Part shown: positions 42,036-51,727 of the stretch, piece by piece
Layout of the letters: every line of letters starts with the position of its first letter
How positions within the stretch are numbered: the first letter of the stretch is position 1
Assembly (NCBI RefSeq): GCF_029080175.1
Contig: NZ_JARFJC010000017.1
Strand: one strand, 5' to 3'
Source: Luteipulveratus flavus
GTDB taxonomy: Bacteria > Actinomycetota > Actinomycetes > Actinomycetales > Dermatophilaceae
Length of the DNA: 64,000 bases
The notes under the pieces: generated by a model
What the model saw: only the letters and a program-made list of their open reading frames with translations
Told to the model about the DNA's origin: nothing
Database searches by the model: none
Program-made: the position numbers and the translations under genes

Positions 42036-42997
42036 GCACCGTCGCCACCTCGGAGACCACCGGCGCTCAGCCCACCGGTGAGAAGGCGCCCAGGTCGCGC
42101 CTCTCGGACCGGGCCCGCGCCGAACGCTCCCTCGGCTGGAAGCTCGCCGGTCCCGCGTTCATCGTCATGCTGCTGGTGACGCTGTACCCGATCGCGTACG
42201 CCATCTACCTGTCGCTCTTCAGCTACCGACTGACCGACCCGCAGAGCCGGCGGTTCATCGGGCTGCAGAACTACATCACCTCCCTGACCGACCCGCTGTT
42301 CTGGGAGGCGTTCGTGACGACGGCGATCATCGTCGTCATCACGCTGGTGATCGAGCTGGTGCTCGGCATGGCGATCGCGATGCTGATGAACCGGATCGTG
42401 CTGCCGCGCCGCACGCTGCGCACGATCGTGCTCATCCCGTACGCGATCATCACCGTCGTCTCGGCGTTCTCCTGGACGTTCGCGGCCTCGGTCGACACCG
42501 GGTTCATCAACCACTGGCTGCACACGCTCAGCTTCAGCCAGTTCCCGCTGGACTACGACTGGTTCGGTGGCCGGTGGTCGTCGCTGACGATCATCTGCCT
42601 GTCGGAGATCTGGAAGACCACGCCGTTCATGTCGCTGCTGCTGCTCGCCGGGCTCGCCCAGGTCGACAGCTCGCTGGAGGAGGCGGCCAAGGTGGACGGC
42701 GCCACCTGGTGGCAGCGCTTCCGCAGGGTCATCCTGCCGAACATGAAGGCCGCCCTCATGGTGGCCGTGCTGTTCCGCACCCTCGATGCGATCCGCATCT
42801 ACGACAACCCGGTGATCATGACCGGTGGCGCCAACAAGACGACCACGCTGTCGATGCTGGTGGCCAACGAGACGATCAACCGGGTGGAGATCGGCATCGG
42901 GTCCGCGCTCGCGGTCATCCTGTTCATCATCGTGCTGATCGTGGCGTTCATCTTCGTCCGCGGGTTCAAGGTCGACCTCACCACCGGAGGCAAGTAG
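42032..42997 (+). CDS. Sugar ABC transporter permease (MalF/SugA type)
   Basis: The 321-residue membrane protein has six to seven hydrophobic segments starting at AFIVMLLVTLYPIAYAIYLS. The EAA loop that docks the ATPase is visible as EEAAKVDGATWWQRFRRVIL. It overlaps the binding-protein gene by four bases and precedes the second permease by three. The N-terminal 35 residues are a charged cytoplasmic tail. Confidence 0.94.
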   Translation: MSTVATSETTGAQPTGEKAPRSRLSDRARAERSLGWKLAGPAFIVMLLVTLYPIAYAIYLSLFSYRLTDPQSRRFIGLQNYITSLTDPLFWEAFVTTAIIVVITLVIELVLGMAIAMLMNRIVLPRRTLRTIVLIPYAIITVVSAFSWTFAASVDTGFINHWLHTLSFSQFPLDYDWFGGRWSSLTIICLSEIWKTTPFMSLLLLAGLAQVDSSLEEAAKVDGATWWQRFRRVILPNMKAALMVAVLFRTLDAIRIYDNPVIMTGGANKTTTLSMLVANETINRVEIGIGSALAVILFIIVLIVAFIFVRGFKVDLTTGGK

Positions 42998-43000
42998 GCC

Positions 43001-43864
43001 ATGCAGACCAACCTCAGCACCAAGACCCGGAACTGGATGGCCGTCGCCTCGATCCCGGTCATGATCTGGACGGCCATCCCGCTGCTGTGGATCCTCGCGA
43101 CGTCCCTCAAGGGCGCCGACGCGCTGGCCGACCCCACGAAGAACTCGTTCGGCAACTTCTGGCCGAAGGACCCGACCCTGGAGAACTACCGGGTCATCTT
43201 CACCGGTGGGGCGAGTGACCTGTTCAACCCGGCGCTGCGCAACTCGATCATCGTCTGCCTGGTCGCCACGCTGATCAGCGTCATCCTCGCGATGTTCTGC
43301 GCGTACGCCATCTCGCGGCTGGACTTCCCCGGCAAGAAGCTCATCCTGACCACGGCGCTGGCGGTGTCCTTCTTCCCGGTCATCGCGATGGTGACGCCGC
43401 TGTTCAACCTGTGGCGGCAGGTGGGGCTGTTCGACACGATCCCCGGCCTGATCATCCCCTACCTCGCGCTCACGCTGCCGCTGTCGATCTGGACCCTGTC
43501 GGCGTTCTTCCAGCAGATCCCGTGGGAGATGGAGCAGGCGGCCCAGGTGGACGGTGCGACCAGCTGGCAGGCGTTCCGCAAGGTGATCGCCCCGCTGGCG
43601 GCGCCCGGCGTCTTCACCACGGCGATCATCGCCTTCTTCACCGCGTGGAACGACTTCGTGTTCTCCTCCAACCTCACCTCCTCGAACAACTCGCGCACCG
43701 TGCCGGCGGCGCTGGCGTTCTTCACCGGCGCGAGCCAGTTCACCCAACCGACCGGGGCGATCGCCGCCGCCGCGGTCATCGTCACCATCCCCGTCGTCAT
43801 CCTGGTCCTGCTGTTCCAGCGGCGCATCGTCGCCGGCCTCACCTCCGGCGCCGTCAAGGGCTGA
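43001..43864 (+). CDS. Sugar ABC transporter permease (MalG/SugB type)
   Basis: The 287-residue protein has six membrane segments and the EAA loop MEQAAQVDGATSWQAFRKVI. The short cytoplasmic N-terminus and the C-terminal QRRIVAGLTSGAVKG are typical of MalG-like permeases. It forms the channel with the preceding permease. Confidence 0.94.
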   Translation: MQTNLSTKTRNWMAVASIPVMIWTAIPLLWILATSLKGADALADPTKNSFGNFWPKDPTLENYRVIFTGGASDLFNPALRNSIIVCLVATLISVILAMFCAYAISRLDFPGKKLILTTALAVSFFPVIAMVTPLFNLWRQVGLFDTIPGLIIPYLALTLPLSIWTLSAFFQQIPWEMEQAAQVDGATSWQAFRKVIAPLAAPGVFTTAIIAFFTAWNDFVFSSNLTSSNNSRTVPAALAFFTGASQFTQPTGAIAAAAVIVTIPVVILVLLFQRRIVAGLTSGAVKG

Positions 43865-43891
43865 CCAGCGCTCACTCGTGAAGGAGTCCCC

Positions 43892-45178
<1,287 letters not shown>

Positions 45179-45200
45179 GCGGGAGCCGTACGGTGGCGGG

Positions 45201-45926
45201 ATGACTGACTCCTCCGGCCGCCCACTCGTCCTCGTCACCGGCGGCACCCGCGGCATCGGCAAGGCGGTGTGCGACGCCCTCGCGCCGGACCACACGCTGA
45301 TCGTCGGCGGGCGCGATCGCGCCGCCGTCGAGAAGGCTTGTGCGGCTTACGATTCCGCGCGCCCGTTCGTCGTCGACCTCGCCGAAGAGGACTCCACGAC
45401 CGATGCCGTCGCCGCGCTAGGGCTGGACCGGCTGGACGGCGTCGTGCACTCGGCCGGGCTGGGCGGCGGCGCGCGGACGGAGGAGTCCTCGCGGGCGCTG
45501 TGGCGGGAGATCCTCGAGGTCAACGTCATCGCGGTGTCCGATCTCACCCGGCTGCTGCTGCCCGCGCTGGTCGCGGCGCAGGGGACGGTCGTCACCATCA
45601 ACTCCGGGTCCGGCCTGCGCGCCGGCGGCGCCGGCGGGCACTACCCGGCCTCGAAGTTCGCGCTGACCGCCCTCTCGGACGTGCTGCGCGAGGAGCTGCG
45701 TCCGGACGGCGTGCGCGTCTGCTCGGTGCACCCGGGTCGGGTGGACACCGACATGCAGCGCGAGCTGGTCGCCTCGGAGGGTCGCCCGTACGACCCCAAG
45801 GAGTTCCTGCGTCCCGAGTCGGTGGCCACGGCCGTCCGGACCGCGCTCACCGCCGGCCCGGACGCGACGTACGAGACGATCTCGATCCGCCCCGGCCCGG
45901 CCGCCACCAACCGCCGGCGCGACTGA
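45201..45926 (+). CDS. SDR family oxidoreductase
   Basis: The 241-residue protein is a classical short-chain dehydrogenase with the nucleotide motif TGGTRGIG, catalytic Ser in INSGSG, and YPASK as the YxxxK motif. GVRVCSVHPGRVDTDM follows as usual. The arginine after TGG suggests NADP(H), as an inference. The substrate is unknown. It lies 22 bases after the transporter ATPase and could belong to that transcript. Confidence 0.93.
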   Translation: MTDSSGRPLVLVTGGTRGIGKAVCDALAPDHTLIVGGRDRAAVEKACAAYDSARPFVVDLAEEDSTTDAVAALGLDRLDGVVHSAGLGGGARTEESSRALWREILEVNVIAVSDLTRLLLPALVAAQGTVVTINSGSGLRAGGAGGHYPASKFALTALSDVLREELRPDGVRVCSVHPGRVDTDMQRELVASEGRPYDPKEFLRPESVATAVRTALTAGPDATYETISIRPGPAATNRRRD

Positions 45927-45937
45927 GGTCGTCCGGG

Positions 45938-46855
45938 TCAGCCGAGCTCGGCTCGCGTGGGCGGCTGCGCCCCTGCACGCGACACGGTGATCGCCGAGGC
46001 CTGCACGGCGCGGTCGAGCGAGGGGCGTACGTCCTCGAGGGTTGCGCGGCGCAGGCGCTCGCGCGCGTCGGGCTCGCCCAGCAGGCCCGCGTCGAGCAGG
46101 CCGGACAGCAGCCCGGACATGAACGAGTCGCCGGCGCCGACGGTGTCGACGACCTCGACCGCGCGCCCGGGCAGCTCGGCCGGCTCGTCGCTCGCGGCGA
46201 GGTGCAGCAGCGCGCCGTCGCCACCACGGGTGAGGACGACCAGCGACGGGCCGAGGCGCGTCCACAGGCGAGCCACCTGATCGATCGGGGCGTCCTCGCC
46301 GTAGAGCCAGCGCACGTCCTCGTCGCTGGCCTTGACGACGTCGGACAGCCCGACCAGCTGCTCGATGTCGGACCGGACGTCCTGCGGCTCACCCATCAGG
46401 GACGGCCGCACGTTCGGGTCGTACGACACCGTCGCGTGGGACCGCGCCCGCTCGACCGCCTCCCGCACGGCGGTCGCCCCCGGCTGCAGAGCCGCCGCGA
46501 TCGAGCCGGTGTGCAGGTGGCCGAACCCGTCGGACGGCAGCTCGCGCGGCGCCCACTCGATGTCGAACTCGTAGGTGGCAGAACCGTGCTCGTCCAGCGT
46601 CGCGGTGGCCGTCGGCGTACGGGACGCGCCGTCGCTGCCCACCGTCAGCGGCACGCCGTCGGCGGCGAGGTGGGACCGGATCGCGTCCCCGTGCTCGTCC
46701 CGCGCGATGGACGTCGCGAGCTGCACGGGATGGCCGAGCCGGGCCAGCCCGACCGCGACGTTCAGCGGGCTGCCGCCCGGGTGCGTTCGTTCGCTCCCGT
46801 CCGGGCGGCGGACGATGTCGACCAGGGCCTCGCCGACGACGAGCGTGCGGGTCAT
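45938..46855 (-). CDS. PfkB family carbohydrate kinase, probably fructokinase
   Basis: The 305-residue product starts MTRTLVVGEALVDIVRRPDG, has the sugar-binding GGSPLNVAVGLARLG motif, and carries the PfkB C-terminal signature DTVGAGDSFMSGLL with the catalytic Asp. The combination resembles fructokinases and ribokinases. I chose ATG 46855. It lies 11 bases below glpX on the same strand, which supports a hexose phosphate role. Confidence 0.9.
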   Translation of the reverse strand: MTRTLVVGEALVDIVRRPDGSERTHPGGSPLNVAVGLARLGHPVQLATSIARDEHGDAIRSHLAADGVPLTVGSDGASRTPTATATLDEHGSATYEFDIEWAPRELPSDGFGHLHTGSIAAALQPGATAVREAVERARSHATVSYDPNVRPSLMGEPQDVRSDIEQLVGLSDVVKASDEDVRWLYGEDAPIDQVARLWTRLGPSLVVLTRGGDGALLHLAASDEPAELPGRAVEVVDTVGAGDSFMSGLLSGLLDAGLLGEPDARERLRRATLEDVRPSLDRAVQASAITVSRAGAQPPTRAELG

Positions 46856-46866
46856 GGCGGTGGGGC

Positions 46867-47889
46867 TCAGTGCTCGAAGTCGACCGCGGCGTACTCCCGC
46901 AGCTTCGACAGCTGGTGGTAGCCGTCGATCAGCCGGATCGTGCCGCTCTTGGAGCGCATCACCAGCGACTGCGTGGTGCAGCCGCCCGAGCGGTACCGGA
47001 CGCCCTTGAGTAGCTCGCCGTCGGTGATGCCGGTGGCGACGAAGAAGCAGTTGTCGCTGGTCACCAGGTCGTTGGTGGACAGCACCGCGGTCAGGTCGTG
47101 ACCGGCGTCGACGGCCTTCTGCCGCTCGTCGTCGTCCTTGGGCCACAGCTGGCCCTGCAGCACGCCGCCGAGGCACTTGATCGCGCAAGCGGCGATGATG
47201 CCCTCCGGGGTGCCGCCGATGCCGAGCAGCAGGTCGATGCCGGTGTCCTCGCGCGCCGCCATGATCGCGCCGGCGACGTCACCGTCGGAGATGTACCGGA
47301 TCCGGGCGCCGGCGGTACGGATCTCGTCGGCGATCTGCTCGTGGCGAGGCCGGTCCAGCAGCACGACCGTCACGTCGGACACGCTGCGGCGCTTGGCCTT
47401 CGCCACCCGCTTGATGTTCTCGGCGACCGGCAGCCGGATGTCGACGACGTCGGCGGCCTCCGGGCCGGTGGCGAGCTTGTCCATGTAGAACACCGCGCTC
47501 GGGTCGTACATCGAGCCGCGTTCGCTGACCGCGAGGACCGACACGGCGTTGGTCATGCCCTTGGCGGTCAAGGTGGTGCCGTCGATCGGGTCGACCGCGA
47601 CGTCGACCTCCGGGCCGGTGCCGTCACCGACCTGCTCGCCGTTGAAGAGCATCGGGGCGTCGTCCTTCTCGCCCTCGCCGATCACGACCGTGCCGTTCAT
47701 GCTGACCGAGGCGATCAGGCTGCGCATCGCGGCGACGGCGGCACCGTCGGCGCCGTTCTTGTCCCCCCGACCGACCCAGCGGCCACCGGCCATGGCGGCC
47801 GCCTCGGTGACGCGGACGAGCTCGAGAGCCAGGTTGCGGTCGGGCACCTCGGCGCCGGTCGTTGAGGTGGGCGTGCTGTCCGCAGACAT
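46867..47889 (-). CDS. glpX: Fructose-1,6-bisphosphatase, class II (GlpX)
   Basis: GlpX hydrolyses fructose-1,6-bisphosphate in gluconeogenesis and is the essential FBPase in many actinobacteria. The 340-residue product has the metal site GEGEKDDAPM and VDPIDGTTLTAKG, the lithium-sensitive phosphatase motif. ppsA, another gluconeogenic gene, lies at the left edge. It is divergent from the DUF4245 gene, a conserved actinobacterial pairing. Confidence 0.96.
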   Translation of the reverse strand: MSADSTPTSTTGAEVPDRNLALELVRVTEAAAMAGGRWVGRGDKNGADGAAVAAMRSLIASVSMNGTVVIGEGEKDDAPMLFNGEQVGDGTGPEVDVAVDPIDGTTLTAKGMTNAVSVLAVSERGSMYDPSAVFYMDKLATGPEAADVVDIRLPVAENIKRVAKAKRRSVSDVTVVLLDRPRHEQIADEIRTAGARIRYISDGDVAGAIMAAREDTGIDLLLGIGGTPEGIIAACAIKCLGGVLQGQLWPKDDDERQKAVDAGHDLTAVLSTNDLVTSDNCFFVATGITDGELLKGVRYRSGGCTTQSLVMRSKSGTIRLIDGYHQLSKLREYAAVDFEH

Positions 47890-48010
47890 GGATCTCCTCG
47901 GGCAGGTCGGTGGCGGCTGGTCACCGCAGGTGGGCCGACTCTATCGAGACGCCCGCCGGTGGGCCGGGCCCGGTTCGACGGCGTACGACCTGATCGGCGA
48001 CCATGGAGGG

Positions 48011-48595
48011 GTGAGCACTGCACCGGACACCACACCCGCGCCGTCTGGTTCTCCGGCGCCGCGACGCCGGGGGATGGGCGGTTCGGCACGCTCGATGATC
48101 ATCTCGATGGTGGTCCTCGTTGCCGCCTGCGCCGTCTGGGTGGCGATGGTGCCGCGTGTCAGCACCGTGCCCCGCAGCGTGCAGGACGTCCCGGGCATCG
48201 CCCGCGAGGTGAGCGCCCAGCAGAAGTGGCAGGTCGCGCTCCCGCAGGGGCTCTCCTCGGACTGGGTCCCCACCAACGTCCGGCTGCTGCGGTACGACGG
48301 GAAGGCCCCCAGCTGGCACGCCGGCTACCAGGCGCCGTCGGGGAAGTTCGTCTCGCTGGAGCAGACGAAGAACGGGACCGACGGCTGGGTGAAGGACCAG
48401 ACCGGGTTCCGCGCCGAGACCGGTCAGCAGATCTCGCTCGCCGGTGTGGCCTGGACCAAGGTAGAGAACAAGGACAACGACCAGCGCAGTCTGGTCCGTG
48501 TCGAACCGCTGGCCGGGCTCGACACCGTGGTCACCGGCAAGGCCGGGTGGGCGGAGCTGCAGCGATTCGCCGGCTCCCTCCAGGCGGGTCGCTGA
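48011..48595 (+). CDS. DUF4245 membrane-anchored protein
   Basis: The 194-residue product (GTG start) has a Pro/Arg-rich cytoplasmic N-terminus, one membrane segment (SMIISMVVLVAACAVWVAMV) and an extracytoplasmic domain with the DUF4245 pattern (VPTNVRLLRYDGKAPSWHAG, VKDQTGFRAETGQQISLAG). Function is unknown. GGAGG lies only one base before the GTG, so a different start is possible. Its position between glpX and xseB is conserved in actinobacteria. Confidence 0.85.
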   Translation: MSTAPDTTPAPSGSPAPRRRGMGGSARSMIISMVVLVAACAVWVAMVPRVSTVPRSVQDVPGIAREVSAQQKWQVALPQGLSSDWVPTNVRLLRYDGKAPSWHAGYQAPSGKFVSLEQTKNGTDGWVKDQTGFRAETGQQISLAGVAWTKVENKDNDQRSLVRVEPLAGLDTVVTGKAGWAELQRFAGSLQAGR

Positions 48596-48605
48596 GGGCG
48601 GACCG

Positions 48606-48857
48606 TCAGTCCGAGGCGTCGTCCTCCTGAGCGGTCAGCCGCTGCTCCGCCTCGTCGAGCCACGCCTGACAGTGCTGCGCGAGCGCCTCGCCGCGCTCCC
48701 AGAGCTTCATCGACTCCTCGAGGGAGGCGTGGCCGCCCTCGAGCTTGGCGACGATGGCCGTAAGCTCCTCGCGGGCCGCTTCGTACCCCAGACCCGCGAT
48801 GTCGGGGTGCGCCGCGAGGGCGACCTGGGAGGGCGGGCTCTGCTCGGTGCCAGACAT
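48606..48857 (-). CDS. xseB: Exodeoxyribonuclease VII small subunit
   Basis: XseB (83 residues from ATG 48857) is a helical protein that coats the large subunit. The family core LGYEAAREELTAIVAKLEGG and SLEESMKLWERGEALAQHCQ is clear. A GTG three codons upstream (48866) is an alternative start. It directly follows xseA. Confidence 0.94.
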   Translation of the reverse strand: MSGTEQSPPSQVALAAHPDIAGLGYEAAREELTAIVAKLEGGHASLEESMKLWERGEALAQHCQAWLDEAEQRLTAQEDDASD

Positions 48858-48867
48858 GGCGGTCACC

Positions 48868-50091
48868 CTACGTGGCCTGCCTGACAGTGAGCTCGCCGCG
48901 CGCCACCGAGACCCGCAGCAGATCAGTGGGCTGCACCTGCGCCGGGTCGATGACCACGGTGTCGTCGGGGCGGCGCACGACGGCGTACCCGCGTTCGAGC
49001 GTGGACAGCGGCGACAGCGCGCGGATCTGCGCTCGCAGGTGGTCCACCTGGTCGGCGGCGCGCTCCAGCCGCGAGCGGAGCCGGTAGGTGGTGCGCTCGA
49101 GCAGCCCGTCGATCTCCTGCCGGCGCAGCCGCACGATCGTGTGCGGGTCGGCCAGGACGGGACGGCTGCGCAGCGCGTCCAGGTGCCGACGCTCGGAGAC
49201 CAGGCGGTGGCGCAGCGCCCGGGTCGCGCGCTCCCGAGTGGCCGTCAGCCCGGCCAGCTGGTCCTCCAGGGCCGGGACGATGTGCTTGGCCGCGTCGGTC
49301 GGCGTGGAGGCACGGACGTCCGCGACGAAGTCGAGCAGGGGAGTGTCGACGTCGTGGCCGATCGCCGACACCACGGGCGTGGTGGCCTCGGCCACGGCCC
49401 GGACCAGGCTCTCGTTGCTGAACGGGAGCAGGTCCTCGAACGACCCGCCGCCCCGGGCGATGACGATGACGTCGACCTGCGGCATCCGGTCCAGCTCGCG
49501 CAACGCCTCGGTGACCGCCGGCACCGTGTCGGGCCCCTGGACCGCGACCTCGCGGATCTCGAACCGCGTCGCCGGCCAGCGACGGCGGGTGTTCTGGACG
49601 ACGTCCTTCTCCGCGGCACCCCGGCGTCCGGTGATCAGGCCGACCGTCCGAGGGACGAACGGCAGGGGGCGCTTGCGCGACCGGTCGAACAGCCCCTCGC
49701 CGCGCAGCAGCTGCTTGAGGTGCTCCAGGCGCGCGAGCAGCTCGCCCACGCCCACCGGGCGGACCTGCCGCGCGTCCAGATGGAGGGTGCCCCGCTTGGT
49801 CCAGAACGTCGGCTTGGCGTGGACGACGACGCGCGCGCCCTCGCGGACCGCCGCGCCCATCGCGTCCAGGGTGTTGGCCGGGACGGTGACCGACAGCGAC
49901 ATGTCGACCTCGGTGTCGCGCAGCGTGAGGTAGCAGGTGCCCGGGCGGCGGTTCAGCTGCACCACCTGGCCCTCGACCCACAGCGGCGCCATCTTGTCGA
50001 CGTAGTCGGAGATCTTCAGGCTGAGCGTGCGCACCGGCCAGGGCTGCTCGGCCGTGGTGTCCGCGGCGCGCTCGGGGAGGGGGGTGCTCAC
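48868..50091 (-). CDS. xseA: Exodeoxyribonuclease VII large subunit
   Basis: Exonuclease VII degrades single-stranded DNA from both ends without ATP. The 407-residue product has an OB-fold N-terminus (WVEGQVVQLNRRPGTCYLTL), the catalytic domain with GLITGRRGAAEKDVVQNTRR and VIARGGGSFEDLLPFSNE, and the helical arms with SPLSTLERGYAVVRRPDD near the end. The start is GTG. The short gap of ten bases or less to xseB fits one transcript. Confidence 0.95.
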   Translation of the reverse strand: MSTPLPERAADTTAEQPWPVRTLSLKISDYVDKMAPLWVEGQVVQLNRRPGTCYLTLRDTEVDMSLSVTVPANTLDAMGAAVREGARVVVHAKPTFWTKRGTLHLDARQVRPVGVGELLARLEHLKQLLRGEGLFDRSRKRPLPFVPRTVGLITGRRGAAEKDVVQNTRRRWPATRFEIREVAVQGPDTVPAVTEALRELDRMPQVDVIVIARGGGSFEDLLPFSNESLVRAVAEATTPVVSAIGHDVDTPLLDFVADVRASTPTDAAKHIVPALEDQLAGLTATRERATRALRHRLVSERRHLDALRSRPVLADPHTIVRLRRQEIDGLLERTTYRLRSRLERAADQVDHLRAQIRALSPLSTLERGYAVVRRPDDTVVIDPAQVQPTDLLRVSVARGELTVRQAT

Positions 50092-50263
50092 CCCGGCAGG
50101 CTATTGGCTGAGGACGACAGCGCCGACCAGGCTCGGACCTGACGGGGCAGACGAACTCTTGGGCAACTGTTGGTCTGCGCCGGAGGGAGCGCCGCTGGTG
50201 CCGTCGATACGTTGGCGACGCCAGCTCACCGGACGACAGTCCACGACGAGAAGGAGTCACATC

Positions 50264-50344
50264 ATGGCCAGGATCGTCAAGCAGGTCTTCGCTCGTGCCA
50301 CCGGCCGAACCAAGCTCGGTGGTCGCTACACCTACTGGAACTGA
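50264..50344 (+). CDS. 26-residue ORF with strong ribosome binding site; unknown small protein or leader peptide
   Basis: ATG 50264 is preceded by AAGGAG at 50251-50256 with a seven-base spacer, the ideal arrangement. The peptide starts MARIVKQVFARATG and ends KLGGRYTYWN. It is strongly basic and ends in an aromatic cluster. A strong hairpin begins ten bases after its stop, and a P450 gene starts 14 bases after the hairpin. The unit therefore looks like either a free-standing small protein or a leader peptide of an attenuator. I do not recognise a family. The 172 bases upstream have no other gene. Confidence 0.6.
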   Translation: MARIVKQVFARATGRTKLGGRYTYWN

Positions 50345-50354
50345 CGCTCCGGTC

Positions 50355-50398
50355 GTCGGCCCGCGGTCCCGCCCAGCAAGGGCGGACCGCGGGCCGAC
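50355..50398 (+). terminator. Terminator or attenuator after the 26-residue ORF
   Basis: GTCGGCCCGCGGTC-c-CGCCC pairs with GGGCGGACCGCGGGCCGAC around AGCAA: 19 pairs with one bulged C. It lies between the small ORF and the P450 gene, so transcripts from the small ORF must pass it to reach the P450. Confidence 0.8.
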
Positions 50399-50412
50399 GT
50401 GGTGAGTCCGTC

Positions 50413-51690
50413 ATGAGTGCATCGACCTCCCGCCCGCCCGGCCCACGGGCCCCGCGGCTCCTCGGCAACACCCTCGCGTACGACCGCGACCGCCTGGGAT
50501 TCCTGCGCGCCGCGCAGCAGGAGTACGGCGACGTGCTGTCCTACGACCGGCGGACCACGCTGATCGGCGACCCGGAGCTGATCCACCAGGTACTCGCTCG
50601 CACGAACACCGACTTCGACGGGGACGGCAGCCCGTTCAGTGACGAGGTCGACCTCGAGGGCGCTGCCGCGAGCTCGGACAGCTGGATGGCCGCTCGTCGC
50701 GTCGGTTGGCACCGCCTGTCCCGGACGGCCGTGACCGCCCACATCGGTCGGCTGCGCGAGCTGGTGGACCGGACGTTCCCGGGCCCGGGCGTGATCGACC
50801 CGATGCCGACGTTCGAGCGGCTCATGGGCGCGGCGACCGCCGACCACTGCCTCGGCCACAGCGCCGCCGGCGTGCCCGAGCTGGTCGCTGCGAACACCGC
50901 TGCCCTGGTGCCGGTGGGCGGGACGTCCTACCGGGTGCCGTCCTGGTGGCCGGGGCGCCGGCAGCGCAGCTTCGTCGCCCTGCGGGCTGAGCTGATGGAC
51001 CGGTTGGGCGAGGCCGTGGCGGGCCGGATCGCCGAGCGGCGCGGCCGGAGCGGTGAGCTGCGCGACCTGCTCGACCAGCTCCTCGCCGGAGCGGAGCCGG
51101 TCGACGCGGTCAGCGCCCGGCGGTTCGTCCGGGGTGTGCTGATGGCGGGGTACGGCGTGCCCGCAGCGGCGATGGCGTGGGTGCTCGCCGACCTGGCGGC
51201 GTACCCGCAGGAGGCCGAGCGGGTACGGGCCGAGGCCGATGCCGCGGGTTCGGACGATGTCGCGGAGCTGCCGGTGACGTCCGCGTTCATCCGGGAGGTG
51301 CTGCGGCGGCGTCCGCCCACCTGGCTGATCGGCCGACGGGTCCGGAGCGGGACGCAGCTCGGGCGGTGGCCGCTGCCCGCCGGGCACGAGGTCGTGTTCA
51401 GCCCGTACCTGCTGCACCGTGACCCGCGCTGGTGGCGCGACCCGACCGGGTTCGACCTGGACCGCTGGCTGCCCGGTGCGCCGGCGCCCCGAAGACACAC
51501 CTACATCCCGTTCGGAGCCGGTCCGCGGGTGTGCGTCGGCGCCCAGCTCGGGATGCTGCAGCTGGCCCTCGTGACCACCTGGCTGGTGCGGCGCTTCGAC
51601 CTCGTCGTCGAGACTCCGCCGGCCGAGCGGTTCGAGGGGCTGCTGGTCCCCGGCGACTTCCGGGCGGAGCTGGTCGAGCGCCGAGGGTGA
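50413..51690 (+). CDS. Cytochrome P450 with atypical I-helix
   Basis: The 425-residue protein has the heme loop FGAGPRVCVG with Cys374 as the iron ligand, the K-helix ExxR in FIREVLRRRPP, and FDLDRWLPG at the meander. The I-helix reads RGVLMAGYGVPAAAMAWVLA, where most P450s have AGxxT; the conserved acid and threonine for oxygen activation are absent. It may use peroxide, or bind a substrate group in place of Thr. I chose ATG 50413 with GGTGAG upstream. No redox partner gene is adjacent. Confidence 0.9.
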   Translation: MSASTSRPPGPRAPRLLGNTLAYDRDRLGFLRAAQQEYGDVLSYDRRTTLIGDPELIHQVLARTNTDFDGDGSPFSDEVDLEGAAASSDSWMAARRVGWHRLSRTAVTAHIGRLRELVDRTFPGPGVIDPMPTFERLMGAATADHCLGHSAAGVPELVAANTAALVPVGGTSYRVPSWWPGRRQRSFVALRAELMDRLGEAVAGRIAERRGRSGELRDLLDQLLAGAEPVDAVSARRFVRGVLMAGYGVPAAAMAWVLADLAAYPQEAERVRAEADAAGSDDVAELPVTSAFIREVLRRRPPTWLIGRRVRSGTQLGRWPLPAGHEVVFSPYLLHRDPRWWRDPTGFDLDRWLPGAPAPRRHTYIPFGAGPRVCVGAQLGMLQLALVTTWLVRRFDLVVETPPAERFEGLLVPGDFRAELVERRG

Positions 51691-51727
51691 GGTCGGCGGC
51701 CGCGCACCGCCACCTACCATGGTGGGC

